This document shows, one piece after another, positions 22,031 to 30,324 of a stretch of 30,327 nucleotides of DNA. Both the position numbers and the translations under genes were made by a program. This DNA is from an uncultured Aggregatibacter sp. (GTDB lineage Bacteria; Pseudomonadota; Gammaproteobacteria; Enterobacterales; Pasteurellaceae). The stretch's first letter is position 1. Every line of letters starts with the position of its first letter. The notes under the pieces were generated by a model. It was not told where the DNA came from. It did not search any database and was given only the letters and a program-made list of their open reading frames with translations. The stretch spans positions 1 to 30,327 of the forward strand of contig NZ_CABFLM010000053.1 in assembly GCF_901873365.1 (NCBI RefSeq), in the 5' to 3' direction.

Positions 22031-24511
22031 ATGAATTTAAGTCGTAGAGACTTTATGAAAGCGAATGCTGCTATGGCTGCAGCAACCGCAGCCGGACTTG
22101 CAATTCCGGTGAAAAATGTAGAAGCCGCTGAAACCGAAATCAAATGGGATAAAGCGGTATGTCGTTTCTGTGGTACCGGTTGTGCTGTATTAGTGGGAAC
22201 AAAAGACGGTCGCGTTGTGGCGTCCCAAGGTGACCCGGATGCAGAAGTAAACCGTGGTTTAAACTGTATCAAAGGCTATTTCTTACCGAAAATCATGTAC
22301 GGTAAAGACCGTCTAACCCAGCCAATGTTACGTATGAAAGACGGCAAATACGATAAAAACGGTGATTTCACACCGGTTAGCTGGGATGTCGCCTTTAAAA
22401 CCATGGCAGAAAAATTCAAAGCTGCGATTAAAGAGCTTGGCCCTAATGGTGTTGGGATGTTTAGTTCAGGTCAAACCACCATTTTTGAAGGCTACGCAAA
22501 ATCCAAACTTTGGAAAGCCGGTTTCCGCTCTAACAACATCGACCCAAATGCCCGTCACTGTATGGCATCTGCGGCGGTTGCATTCATGCGTACTTTCGGT
22601 ATGGATGAACCGATGGGTTGTTATAACGACATCGAAAATGCCGAAGCTTTTGTGCTTTGGGGTTCCAACATGGCAGAAATGCACCCGATCTTATGGTCCC
22701 GTATTACTGACCGTCGCTTATCCAATCCGGATGTTAAAGTGGCGGTACTTTCCACCTATGAACACCGTAGTTTCGAATTAGCCGATTATGGTTTAATCTT
22801 CAAACCGCAAACGGACTTGGTTATTTTAAACTACATTATCAATTACTTAATTCAAAACGATGCCATTAACTGGGATTTCGTTAATAAACACACCAAATTT
22901 AAACGTGGTGAAACCGATATCGGTTATGGTTTACGTGATAATCACCCATTACAAAAAGCCGCTAAAAATCCAAACAGCGGTAAGATGTATGACAGTAACT
23001 TCGAAGAATTAAAAGCTTTAGTTTCTGAATACACCTTAGATAAAGCTCACGAAATGTCAGGTGTGCCAAAAGATGTATTGGAAGAGCTTGCGAAATTGTA
23101 TGCGGATCCAAAACGTAAAGTGGTGTCTTATTGGACCATGGGCTTTAACCAACATACTCGCGGTGTGTGGGCGAACCACTTAATCTATAACATTCACCTC
23201 TTAACCGGTAAAATTTCTATTCCGGGTTGCGGTCCGTTCTCTTTAACCGGTCAACCGTCTGCTTGTGGTACGGCGCGTGAGGTAGGTACCTTTATTCACC
23301 GTTTACCGGCGGACTTAGTCGTGACCAATCCAAAACACCGTGAAATTGCAGAAAAAATTTGGAAATTGCCTGCAGGATTAATTACAGATGTGTTAGGTTT
23401 CCATGCCGTTGCGCAAAGCCGTGCATTAAAAGACGGCAAAATGCGTGTGTTATGGCAAATGTGTACCAACAATATGCAAGGTGGTCCAAACATTAACGAA
23501 GAGACCTTCCCGGGCTGGCGTAATCCGGATAACTTTATCGTGGTATCCGACCCATACCCAACCGTTTCTTGTTTAGCGGCTGACTTAATGCTTCCAACTG
23601 CTATGTGGGTAGAAAAAGAAGGGGCTTACGGTAACGCGGAACGTCGTACTCAATTCTGGCGTCAACAAGTGAAAGCACCAGGTGAAGCAAAATCTGACGT
23701 ATGGCAATTAGTGGAGTTCTCTAAATATTTCACCACTGATGAAATGTGGCCGGCAGAAATTTTAGAGAAAAATCCGGAATATAAAGGCAAAACCTTATAT
23801 GAAGTGTTGTACCGCAATGGTCAAGTGGATAAATTCCCATTAAGTGATCTTGCTGAAGGTCAATTAAACGATGAATCTTATCACTTCGGTTTCTATTTAC
23901 ATAAAGGCTTGTTTGAAGAATACGCGTCATTTGGTCGTGGTCATGGTCATGACTTGGCACCGTTTGATATGTACCACAAAGCACGCGGCTTACGTTGGCC
24001 GGTTGTTGACGGTAAAGAAACCTTATGGCGTTACCGTGAAGGCTTTGACCCGTATGTGAAAGAAGGCGAAGGTGTGGCGTTCTACGGCTATCCGGATAAA
24101 AAAGCGATCATTCTTGCAGTACCTTATGAGCCACCTGCAGAATCACCGGATGAAGAATACGATTTATGGTTATGTACCGGTCGTGTGTTAGAGCACTGGC
24201 ACACAGGAACAATGACCCGTCGTGTACCGGAATTGCACCGTGCTTTCCCGAATAACGTAGTTTGGATGCACCCGAACGATGCACAAAAACGCGGATTACG
24301 TCATGGCGACAAGATTAAAATCGCTTCACGTCGTGGTGAAATGATTTCTTATTTAGATACTCGTGGCCGTAATAAAGTGCCGGAAGGCTTGGTTTACACC
24401 ACTTTCTTTGATGCCGGTCAGTTAGCCAATAAGCTCACCTTAGATGCAACCGATCCGATTTCCAAAGAAACCGACTTCAAAAAATGTGCGGTGAAAGTGG
24501 AAAAAGCTTAA
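22031..24511 (+). CDS. napA: Periplasmic nitrate reductase catalytic subunit NapA
   Basis: Molybdenum enzyme that reduces nitrate to nitrite in the periplasm, taking electrons from NapB. The 826-aa protein has a Tat signal (LSRRDFMKA, then a hydrophobic alanine stretch to about residue 33). The [4Fe-4S] ligands are C44, C47, C51 and C79 in CRFCGTGC and LNCIKG. The likely molybdenum ligand is C177 in NARHCMASAA. The molybdopterin-binding parts follow, including WGSNMAEMHPILW and the C-terminal dinucleotide-binding domain with LCTGRVLEHWHTGTMTRR. A strong GGGGGG-type ribosome site precedes the ATG. It follows napD by 31 nt. Confidence 0.98.
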   Translation: MNLSRRDFMKANAAMAAATAAGLAIPVKNVEAAETEIKWDKAVCRFCGTGCAVLVGTKDGRVVASQGDPDAEVNRGLNCIKGYFLPKIMYGKDRLTQPMLRMKDGKYDKNGDFTPVSWDVAFKTMAEKFKAAIKELGPNGVGMFSSGQTTIFEGYAKSKLWKAGFRSNNIDPNARHCMASAAVAFMRTFGMDEPMGCYNDIENAEAFVLWGSNMAEMHPILWSRITDRRLSNPDVKVAVLSTYEHRSFELADYGLIFKPQTDLVILNYIINYLIQNDAINWDFVNKHTKFKRGETDIGYGLRDNHPLQKAAKNPNSGKMYDSNFEELKALVSEYTLDKAHEMSGVPKDVLEELAKLYADPKRKVVSYWTMGFNQHTRGVWANHLIYNIHLLTGKISIPGCGPFSLTGQPSACGTAREVGTFIHRLPADLVVTNPKHREIAEKIWKLPAGLITDVLGFHAVAQSRALKDGKMRVLWQMCTNNMQGGPNINEETFPGWRNPDNFIVVSDPYPTVSCLAADLMLPTAMWVEKEGAYGNAERRTQFWRQQVKAPGEAKSDVWQLVEFSKYFTTDEMWPAEILEKNPEYKGKTLYEVLYRNGQVDKFPLSDLAEGQLNDESYHFGFYLHKGLFEEYASFGRGHGHDLAPFDMYHKARGLRWPVVDGKETLWRYREGFDPYVKEGEGVAFYGYPDKKAIILAVPYEPPAESPDEEYDLWLCTGRVLEHWHTGTMTRRVPELHRAFPNNVVWMHPNDAQKRGLRHGDKIKIASRRGEMISYLDTRGRNKVPEGLVYTTFFDAGQLANKLTLDATDPISKETDFKKCAVKVEKA

Positions 24512-24517
24512 TAAACA

Positions 24518-24553
24518 ATGAAAAAAACGACCGCACTTCGGTGCGGTCATTAA
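24518..24553 (+). other. Small hairpin and 11-codon frame in the napA-napG gap
   Basis: The gap holds a perfect 8-bp stem GACCGCAC/GTGCGGTC with a TTCG loop (24529-24548), whose left arm is an uptake-signal core. It also holds a copy of the napG start, ACAATGAAAAAA, which begins an 11-codon open frame (24518-24553). The same 12 bases recur at the real napG start (24555-24566). Whether the short frame is translated is unknown. Confidence 0.5.
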
Positions 24554-24557
24554 GACA

Positions 24558-25391
24558 ATGAAAAAACCGACTGTCACGCCTGAACGCCGAAAATTTCTCA
24601 AAGATGCAACCCGTACTGCGGGGGGGCTAGTGGGTCTTGGACTCTTATTAGGTTTACAACAAAAACAAAGCTTAGCCCGTGAGGGGGTGGCATTACGCCC
24701 ACCATTTGCCATTGAGGATGATGAAAAGTTTGCTGCTGCCTGCATTCGTTGCGGTCAGTGTGTCCAAGCTTGCCCATATGATATGTTGCATTTGGCCTCC
24801 TTGCTTTCGCCAATGGAAGCCGGTACGCCGTACTTCATTGCGCGAGATAAGCCTTGTGAAATGTGTCCGGATATTCCTTGTGCGCATGCCTGTCCGAGTG
24901 GCGCTTTAGATCGTGATGCACAGGATATTAACCAATCCCGTATGGGACTTGCAGTCTTGTTGGATCATGAAACTTGCCTGAATTGGCAGGGGTTACGTTG
25001 CGATGTTTGCTATCGGGTTTGTCCGTTAATCGACAAAGCCATTACGTTAGAAAGTCATCGTAATGAGCGTACCGGAAAACACGCCATGTTTATTCCGACC
25101 GTACATTCAGATGCTTGTACCGGTTGTGGTAAATGTGAAGAAGCTTGCGTATTGGAAGAAGCCGCGATCAAAGTGCTTCCAATGTCCTTAGCGAAAGGTA
25201 TGCTAGGCAAACATTACCGATTAGGTTGGGAAGAAAAATCCAAAGCCGGGCACTCGCTTGCGCCAAATGATTTGATCTCCATGCCGACCCGATTACCGGA
25301 CGGCGTCGCTCCACCGGCAGGAGCCATTCCTGCAGCAGGTGTAGAAGAGATTCCGGAACCTATTTTGGCACCGGTATTAGGAGGTAAGTAA
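24558..25391 (+). CDS. napG: Ferredoxin-type protein NapG
   Basis: Periplasmic iron-sulfur protein that, with NapH, passes electrons from menaquinol toward NapC/NapB and NapA. The 277-aa protein has a Tat-type signal (PERRKFLKDATRTAGG, then GLVGLGLLLG). Four cysteine clusters follow: CIRCGQCVQACPYDM, CEMCPDIPCAHACPSGAL, CDVCYRVCPL, and CTGCGKCEEACVLEEAAI. They fit the four [4Fe-4S] centres of the family. No clear ribosome site precedes the ATG; the duplicated start just upstream may matter for translation. Its TAA overlaps the napH ATG by one base. Confidence 0.96.
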   Translation: MKKPTVTPERRKFLKDATRTAGGLVGLGLLLGLQQKQSLAREGVALRPPFAIEDDEKFAAACIRCGQCVQACPYDMLHLASLLSPMEAGTPYFIARDKPCEMCPDIPCAHACPSGALDRDAQDINQSRMGLAVLLDHETCLNWQGLRCDVCYRVCPLIDKAITLESHRNERTGKHAMFIPTVHSDACTGCGKCEEACVLEEAAIKVLPMSLAKGMLGKHYRLGWEEKSKAGHSLAPNDLISMPTRLPDGVAPPAGAIPAAGVEEIPEPILAPVLGGK

Positions 25392-26272
25392 TGGCTAATG
25401 CACCAAAATTTGCCGGACGAGAAGCCAGAGAAAAGCTAGGGTGGTGGCACGCCAATCGTTTCTTATTTTGGCGACGTCTAACCCAATTAAGCATTTTGTT
25501 GATGTTTTTAAGTGGACCTTACTTCGGCGTTTGGATTTTAAAAGGCAATTATAGTGGAAGCTTGCTATTTGATGTAATTCCATTAAGCGATCCGTTAATT
25601 ACCTTAGAAAGTCTTGCCAGCGGTCACTTACCGGGAATTCTCACACTCAGTGGCGCATTAATTATTTTTATCACCTATGCGTTACTGGGCAGCAAAGTAT
25701 TCTGTGGTTGGGTTTGTCCGCTAAATGTCGTCACCGATTGTGCGGCTTGGATTCGCCGTAAGTTAGGTATTCGCCAAACGGCAAAAATTCCACGCAGTTT
25801 ACGCTACGCCATCTTAGTGATGATTTTAGCCGGTAGTGCCGTCAGTGGCTTATTATTATGGGAATGGGTCAATCCCGTTGCCGCCTTAGGAAGAGCCTTA
25901 ATTTATGGCTTTGGTGCAACAGTGTGGTTAATCCTCGTTGTCTTCTTCTTTGATTTGTTCATTGTTGAACACGGATGGTGTGGACACCTCTGCCCAATCG
26001 GGGCAACTTATGGCGTTATCGGTGCAAAAAGCTTGCTTCGGGTCAAAGTCATTGACCGCGCAAGATGTGATAATTGCATGGACTGCTACAACGTTTGCCC
26101 GGAACCGCAAGTGTTACGCTCACCATTACACGGAAAAAATAGCGAAAGCCTCCTTGTGCTTTCACAAGATTGTATCAGTTGCGGACGTTGTATTGACGTT
26201 TGTCCTGAAAAAGTATTTACCTTTAGCCATAGGTTTAATAACGATATTCCTGTCGTCACATTAAACCAATAA
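25391..26272 (+). CDS. napH: Quinol dehydrogenase membrane component NapH
   Basis: Inner-membrane iron-sulfur protein of the NapGH quinol dehydrogenase. The 293-aa protein has four hydrophobic segments (about residues 30-50, 78-97, 136-160 and 172-195). It has the family's CGWVCPLNVVTDC and CGHLCPIGATYG loops and two C-terminal [4Fe-4S] motifs, CDNCMDCYNVCPEPQVL and CISCGRCIDVCPEKVF, on the cytoplasmic side. A perfect AGGAGG site in the end of napG serves its start. Confidence 0.97.
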   Translation: MANAPKFAGREAREKLGWWHANRFLFWRRLTQLSILLMFLSGPYFGVWILKGNYSGSLLFDVIPLSDPLITLESLASGHLPGILTLSGALIIFITYALLGSKVFCGWVCPLNVVTDCAAWIRRKLGIRQTAKIPRSLRYAILVMILAGSAVSGLLLWEWVNPVAALGRALIYGFGATVWLILVVFFFDLFIVEHGWCGHLCPIGATYGVIGAKSLLRVKVIDRARCDNCMDCYNVCPEPQVLRSPLHGKNSESLLVLSQDCISCGRCIDVCPEKVFTFSHRFNNDIPVVTLNQ

Positions 26273-26311
26273 AAATAAAAAAATTTCCATCATTCGGGGG
26301 AGTGATTAAAA

Positions 26312-26761
26312 ATGACTAGAAAAAACCTCTTTACTTTTGGTAGTGCTGTATTGACGGCATTGTTTGCAACATCCGTCATGGCAGACCAAGCCAACACAGG
26401 TGCCGGCGACTTTTTCAATAATTCACCGGAGAGTGTCAAACCGGCATTCCACGATGCACCAAAACAAAGCGAATTGCCGGCATTAAACTATGTCAACCAA
26501 CCACCAATGGTACCGCATAGTGTAAAAAACTACCAAATCACAAAAAATGTTAACCAATGCTTAAACTGCCACAGCGTTGAAGCGTCTCGCGTTACCGGTG
26601 CAACACGCATCAGCCCAACGCACTTCGCCGATCGCGAGGGTAACATTGGCGCTAGCGCATCTCCACGTCGTTATTTCTGTTTGCAATGTCACGTATCTCA
26701 ATCGGATGTTGAGCCAATCGTGCCAAACGAATTCAAACCAATGAAAGGTTACGGACAATAA
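26312..26761 (+). CDS. napB: Diheme cytochrome c NapB, electron donor to NapA
   Basis: Small periplasmic subunit of the nitrate reductase. The 149-aa precursor has a Sec signal peptide (FTFGSAVLTALFATSVMA, cleavage after A24). It has two heme c sites, CLNCH and CLQCH, and further histidines such as HSV and HF that can serve as distal ligands. The family segment FHDAPKQSELPALNYVNQPP is followed by PPMVPHSVKNYQITKNVNQC. A GGGGGAG site precedes the ATG. It is 40 nt after napH and 9 nt before napC. Confidence 0.96.
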   Translation: MTRKNLFTFGSAVLTALFATSVMADQANTGAGDFFNNSPESVKPAFHDAPKQSELPALNYVNQPPMVPHSVKNYQITKNVNQCLNCHSVEASRVTGATRISPTHFADREGNIGASASPRRYFCLQCHVSQSDVEPIVPNEFKPMKGYGQ

Positions 26762-26770
26762 GAGGTGACT

Positions 26771-27406
26771 ATGTCAGACAAAAAAAGCAACATCCTCAAG
26801 AGATTCTGGCACTGGTTTAGATCGCCTAGCCGTATCGCAGTAGGAACTATCATTGTATTGTCATTTATCGGCGGTATTCTATCTTGGGTAGGATTCAACT
26901 ATGGTTTAGCACAAACAAACACGGAAGAATTCTGCGCAAGTTGCCACACCAATGATGCCTATCCGGAATATTTGCACAGCGTACACTATCAAACCCGTAC
27001 CGGTGTGGGCGCAAGCTGTCCGGACTGCCACGTTCCGCATGAATTTGGCCCGAAAATGTGGCGAAAAGTGGTGGCAGCAAAAGAAGTGTATGCCCATTAC
27101 ATGGGCTTAACCGATACCCTTGAGAAATTTAATGCCCGTCGTCCGCACATGGCAGAAAATGAATGGGCACGGATGAAAGGCAACGATTCACAAGAATGTC
27201 GCAACTGCCACAAAATGGATCGTATGGACTTCTCCCAACAAAAAACCGTGGCACAAAAAATGCATAAATTTGCTCAAGAAAATGGCAAAACCTGTATTGA
27301 TTGCCATAAAGGTATCGCACATAACTTACCGGATATGAGCAAAGTGGCACCGGGCTGGTTACAAGGCGCAGAGGCCAAACCGGAAGCGTCAAAAGACAAA
27401 AAATAA
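26771..27406 (+). CDS. napC: Tetraheme cytochrome c NapC
   Basis: Membrane-anchored NapC/NirT-family quinol dehydrogenase that feeds electrons to NapB. The 211-aa protein has an N-terminal membrane anchor (about residues 21-43) and four heme c sites: CASCH, CPDCH, CRNCH and CIDCH. The frame extends to a GTG at 26765, but I chose the ATG at 26771 because AGAGG lies 5 nt before it. It ends the operon; the C-terminal tail is lysine-rich. An uptake signal (27437-27446) and a terminator follow. Confidence 0.97.
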   Translation: MSDKKSNILKRFWHWFRSPSRIAVGTIIVLSFIGGILSWVGFNYGLAQTNTEEFCASCHTNDAYPEYLHSVHYQTRTGVGASCPDCHVPHEFGPKMWRKVVAAKEVYAHYMGLTDTLEKFNARRPHMAENEWARMKGNDSQECRNCHKMDRMDFSQQKTVAQKMHKFAQENGKTCIDCHKGIAHNLPDMSKVAPGWLQGAEAKPEASKDKK

Positions 27407-27452
27407 ATCGGTTAACTGAAAACATTACGTTTTCTTACCGCACTTTAAAAAC

Positions 27453-27480
27453 AAATAGGCACCTTCAAGGTGCCTATTTT
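27453..27480 (+). terminator. Terminator of the nap operon
   Basis: A 13-bp palindrome, 27453-27465 with 27467-27479, ends in TTTT. It would act as a hairpin with a TTCAA loop. REP cluster 3 begins right after it, as cluster 2 does after the adhesin terminator. Confidence 0.8.
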
Positions 27481-27505
27481 GATCCCACGTAAATTAATTT
27501 ACCTC

Positions 27506-28300
27506 ATCGCATGCAACCTGTTACACGAAATCGTAAATACCCGAAAGAATTAAATAACGTTCCATGCGTGATTCGGTCGTGTATCAAGATGCACGTTACA
27601 AGGCAATCAATAAATTACACATCGGGGTTAATTATTCGTGCAACAAGTTGCATGCTACATACGAAATTGTGAATATCTGAAAGGGTTAAATAACGTTTCG
27701 TGTGTGATTTGGTCGTACATCAAGATGCACGTTACAAGGCAATCAATAAATTACACATCGGGGTTAATTATTCGTGCAACAAGTTGCACGCTACGTACGA
27801 AATTGTGAATACCCGAAAGGGTTAAATAACGTTTCGTGTATGATTTGGTCGTGCATCAAGATGAACGCTACAATATGGAATCACGCTCCCGTAGCGTGCA
27901 ACTTGTTGCACGAAATGAATAACGCTCTTGACTGTTAATAATACGTTGTCTTAAAAAATACGTCCAAAAATCACCGCACTTTATTTCATGCCGTGGTTGA
28001 TTCGGTCGTGCATCAATATACACATTACAAGGCAATCAATAAATTGCACATCGGGGTTAATTATTCGTGCAACAAGTTGCATGCTACATACGAAATTGTG
28101 AATATCTGAAAGGGTTAAATAACGTTTCGTGTGTGATTTGGTCGTACATCAAGATGCACATTACAAGACAAGCAGTAAATTACACATCGGGGTTAATTAT
28201 TCGTGCAACAAGTTGCACGCTACGTACGAAATCGTGAATACCCGAAAGGATTAAATCACGTTCTTTGTGTGATTTGGTCGTGCATCAAGATACGCGCTAC
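27506..28300. repeat. REP palindrome array, cluster 3 (decayed, 136-nt tandem units)
   Basis: Twelve elements. GTAG foot on the plus strand: 27506-27527 (degenerate) and 27891-27912. Foot on the minus strand, spans beginning at 27578, 27637, 27714, 27773, 27850, 28007, 28066, 28143, 28202 and 28279. T and A stems alternate strictly from 27578 to 28279. Same-type copies repeat every 136 nt (27578/27714/27850; 27637/27773; 28007/28143/28279; 28066/28202). Many stems carry uncompensated changes, so the array looks older than cluster 2. One uptake signal lies at 27973-27982. From 28301 to 28440 a decayed copy of the same unit continues. No gene is supported in 27407-28477. Confidence 0.88.
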
Positions 28301-28440
28301 GCGTGAAATGAATAACGTGCAATACGTTGATTGGAAAAATATTTCCAAAGATCACCGCGCTTTCTTTGTCTATCGTATGTCTCTTTGGGAAGAGTGGTGG
28401 GTTGAGATTGCCTTAATAGCACAAGCCGCTATTCTACAGA

Positions 28441-28471
28441 TAAAAAAAGCAAGGTCATTAACCTTGCTTTA
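28441..28471 (-). terminator. Terminator of tRNA-Ala (and of gltX read-through)
   Basis: AAAGCAAGGT (28446-28455) pairs with 28461-28470. On the minus strand the hairpin is followed by a run of T. It starts just after the tRNA 3' end. Confidence 0.8.
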
Positions 28472-28477
28472 TTGATT

Positions 28478-28554
<77 letters not shown>

Positions 28555-28566
28555 TAAGTGGCGGCT

Positions 28567-28595
28567 ATGATAAATTCCGCCACTTAGTCTGTCAA
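28567..28595 (-). promoter_or_regulatory. tRNA-Ala promoter with an inverted repeat around the -10
   Basis: On the minus strand TTGACA (plus 28590-28595), a 17-nt spacer, then TATCAT (28567-28572). The start would be near 28560, seven bases before the tRNA. A perfect 9-bp inverted repeat (28556-28564 and 28577-28585) brackets the -10. Confidence 0.75.
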
Positions 28596-28631
28596 TATTA
28601 AATTTTTAATTCATTGCCATCAGATTAAATC

Positions 28632-30077
28632 TTAAGCATTTTGCCCGTGAATAAAATCAATAGCTCGTTGAATGCGATTTAATACACGATCACGTCCGAT
28701 TCCTACTAAGGTCACATCCATAGACGGCGATTGTCCTGCACCGGTCACAGCGACGCGCAGAGGCATTCCCACTTTACCCATACCAACCTCTAATTCAGCG
28801 GCAGTTTGTTCAATGGCTTCGTGCGTAGAATGCAAATCCCAAGTAGAAAGTGCGGTCAGTTTTTCTTTTACTTTTTCAAGGGCTTCAACCGCGCCCGCTT
28901 TGAAATGTTTTTTCACCGCAGCTTCATCAAAATCGTCAAACTCTTCAAAGAAATAACGGCTGGCAATTGCCATTTCACGTAAGGTTTTACAACGATCCGC
29001 CAGCATGGTGATGATTTCCGTTAATGCCGGCCCGTTAGACGTGTCAATACCTAAATCCTGATATTGCCATGCTAAATGTTTCGCGACGTAGTCTGTCGGC
29101 AATTCACGAATATAGTGATGATTCAACCACAATAATTTTTCGGTGTTAAAGGCACTGGCAGATTTACTCACAGAGTGTAAATCAAATAAATCAATCATTT
29201 CTTGGCGGGTGAAAATTTCCTGATCACCGTGGCCCCAGCCCAAACGCACTAAATAGTTAATCAGCGCTTCCGGCAAATAGCCTTCATCACGATATTGCAT
29301 CACGCTCACTGCGCCGTGACGTTTAGACAGTTTTTGACCATCGTCCCCGTTAATCATGGAAACGTGCGCATATACCGGAATCGGTGCGCCAAGAGCTTTT
29401 AAAATGTTAATTTGACGCGGGGTGTTATTAATATGGTCTTCACCGCGCACAACGTGGGTGATGCCCATATCCCAGTCATCTACCACCACGCAGAAGTTAT
29501 AGGTCGGAGAACCATCGGTACGGCGAATAATCAAGTCATCCAATTCGCTGTTGCTGATTTCAATGCGTCCACGTACCGCATCATCAAATACCACAGCCCC
29601 CTCTGTTGGGTTCTTAAAACGCACCACGTGCGGTTCATCGGCAGAATGTTCGGCGTGTTCATGCAAGCAATGGCGGTCATAACGCGGTTTTTCTTTATTT
29701 TGTTCTTGTGTATGACGTAATGTTTCCAAACGTTCTTTGGTACAGTAACAACGGTATGCCAAGCCCTGTTCAATCATTTGATCGATAACTTGGTTATAAC
29801 GATCAAAGCGCTTAGTTTGATAGTATGGACCGTGCTCCCAAGCCAAATCTAACCATTCCATTGCTTCTAAAATCGCCTGTGTAGCTTCCGGTGTGGAACG
29901 CTCTAAATCGGTATCTTCAATACGTAACACAAATTCACCGTGATTGTGTTTGGCGTATAACCAGGAATAAAGTGCGGTACGCGCGCCGCCAACGTGTAAA
30001 TAACCGGTTGGGCTTGGCGCAAAACGGGTGCGCACTTTCACGTTGGGATCCAAATCAAATAATGCTTCTAATTTCAT
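28632..30077 (-). CDS. gltX: Glutamyl-tRNA synthetase GltX
   Basis: Class I aminoacyl-tRNA synthetase that charges tRNA-Glu; cytoplasmic and essential. The 481-aa protein has the HIGH-type motif HVGG (28-31) in RFAPSPTGYLHVGGARTALY, and the KMSKS-type motif KLSKR (249-253). The zinc-site residues are C110, C112, C137 and H139. RIEDTD and VVRGEDHINNTPRQ are further family signatures. The start ATG follows AAGG. A promoter lies upstream (minus strand TTAAGA, 17 nt, TACAAT). No terminator is visible before tRNA-Ala, so some transcripts may run through it. Uptake signals lie at 28847-28856 and 29969-29978. Confidence 0.98.
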   Translation of the reverse strand: MKLEALFDLDPNVKVRTRFAPSPTGYLHVGGARTALYSWLYAKHNHGEFVLRIEDTDLERSTPEATQAILEAMEWLDLAWEHGPYYQTKRFDRYNQVIDQMIEQGLAYRCYCTKERLETLRHTQEQNKEKPRYDRHCLHEHAEHSADEPHVVRFKNPTEGAVVFDDAVRGRIEISNSELDDLIIRRTDGSPTYNFCVVVDDWDMGITHVVRGEDHINNTPRQINILKALGAPIPVYAHVSMINGDDGQKLSKRHGAVSVMQYRDEGYLPEALINYLVRLGWGHGDQEIFTRQEMIDLFDLHSVSKSASAFNTEKLLWLNHHYIRELPTDYVAKHLAWQYQDLGIDTSNGPALTEIITMLADRCKTLREMAIASRYFFEEFDDFDEAAVKKHFKAGAVEALEKVKEKLTALSTWDLHSTHEAIEQTAAELEVGMGKVGMPLRVAVTGAGQSPSMDVTLVGIGRDRVLNRIQRAIDFIHGQNA

Positions 30078-30113
30078 GTTATAACCTTTTTTATGTGCAA
30101 ATAATTGTGCGGT

Positions 30114-30142
30114 ATTGTACTACGAGTTGTTTGGATTCTTAA
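30114..30142 (-). promoter_or_regulatory. gltX promoter
   Basis: On the minus strand TTAAGA (plus 30137-30142) and TACAAT (30114-30119) are 17 nt apart. The -10 differs from consensus at one base and the -35 at two. Confidence 0.5.
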
Positions 30143-30202
30143 GGAAAAATCACGAATTATGCCTATTTTTGAAACAACTGACGGATTTTTGGTAAAAATC
30201 TG

Positions 30203-30230
30203 TTGACTGAAATCATTGAGCAATTATAAT
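30203..30230 (+). promoter_or_regulatory. tRNA-Val promoter
   Basis: TTGACT (30203-30208) and a perfect TATAAT (30225-30230), 16 nt apart. A GC-rich discriminator (GCACGC) follows, as expected for a stable-RNA promoter under growth-rate control. Confidence 0.85.
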
Positions 30231-30248
30231 GCACGCTCACAACATTGA

Positions 30249-30324
30249 GGGCGATTAGCTCAGTTGGGAGAGCACCTCCCTTACAAGGAGGGGGTCACTG
30301 GTTCGAGACCGGTATCGCCCACCA
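30249..30324 (+). tRNA. tRNA-Val (anticodon TAC)
   Basis: 76 nt with an encoded CCA. Acceptor GGGCGAT/ATCGCCC, D arm GCTC/GAGC, anticodon stem CCTCC/GGAGG with loop CTTACAA, and T arm ACTGG/CCGGT with TTCGAGA. The strong promoter and nearness to the window edge suggest more tRNA genes may follow outside the window. Confidence 0.98.

Noticed and set aside
28203..28475. 90-aa plus-strand open frame
   Set aside because: It starts inside a REP and runs through decayed repeat sequence; no ribosome site or family resemblance.
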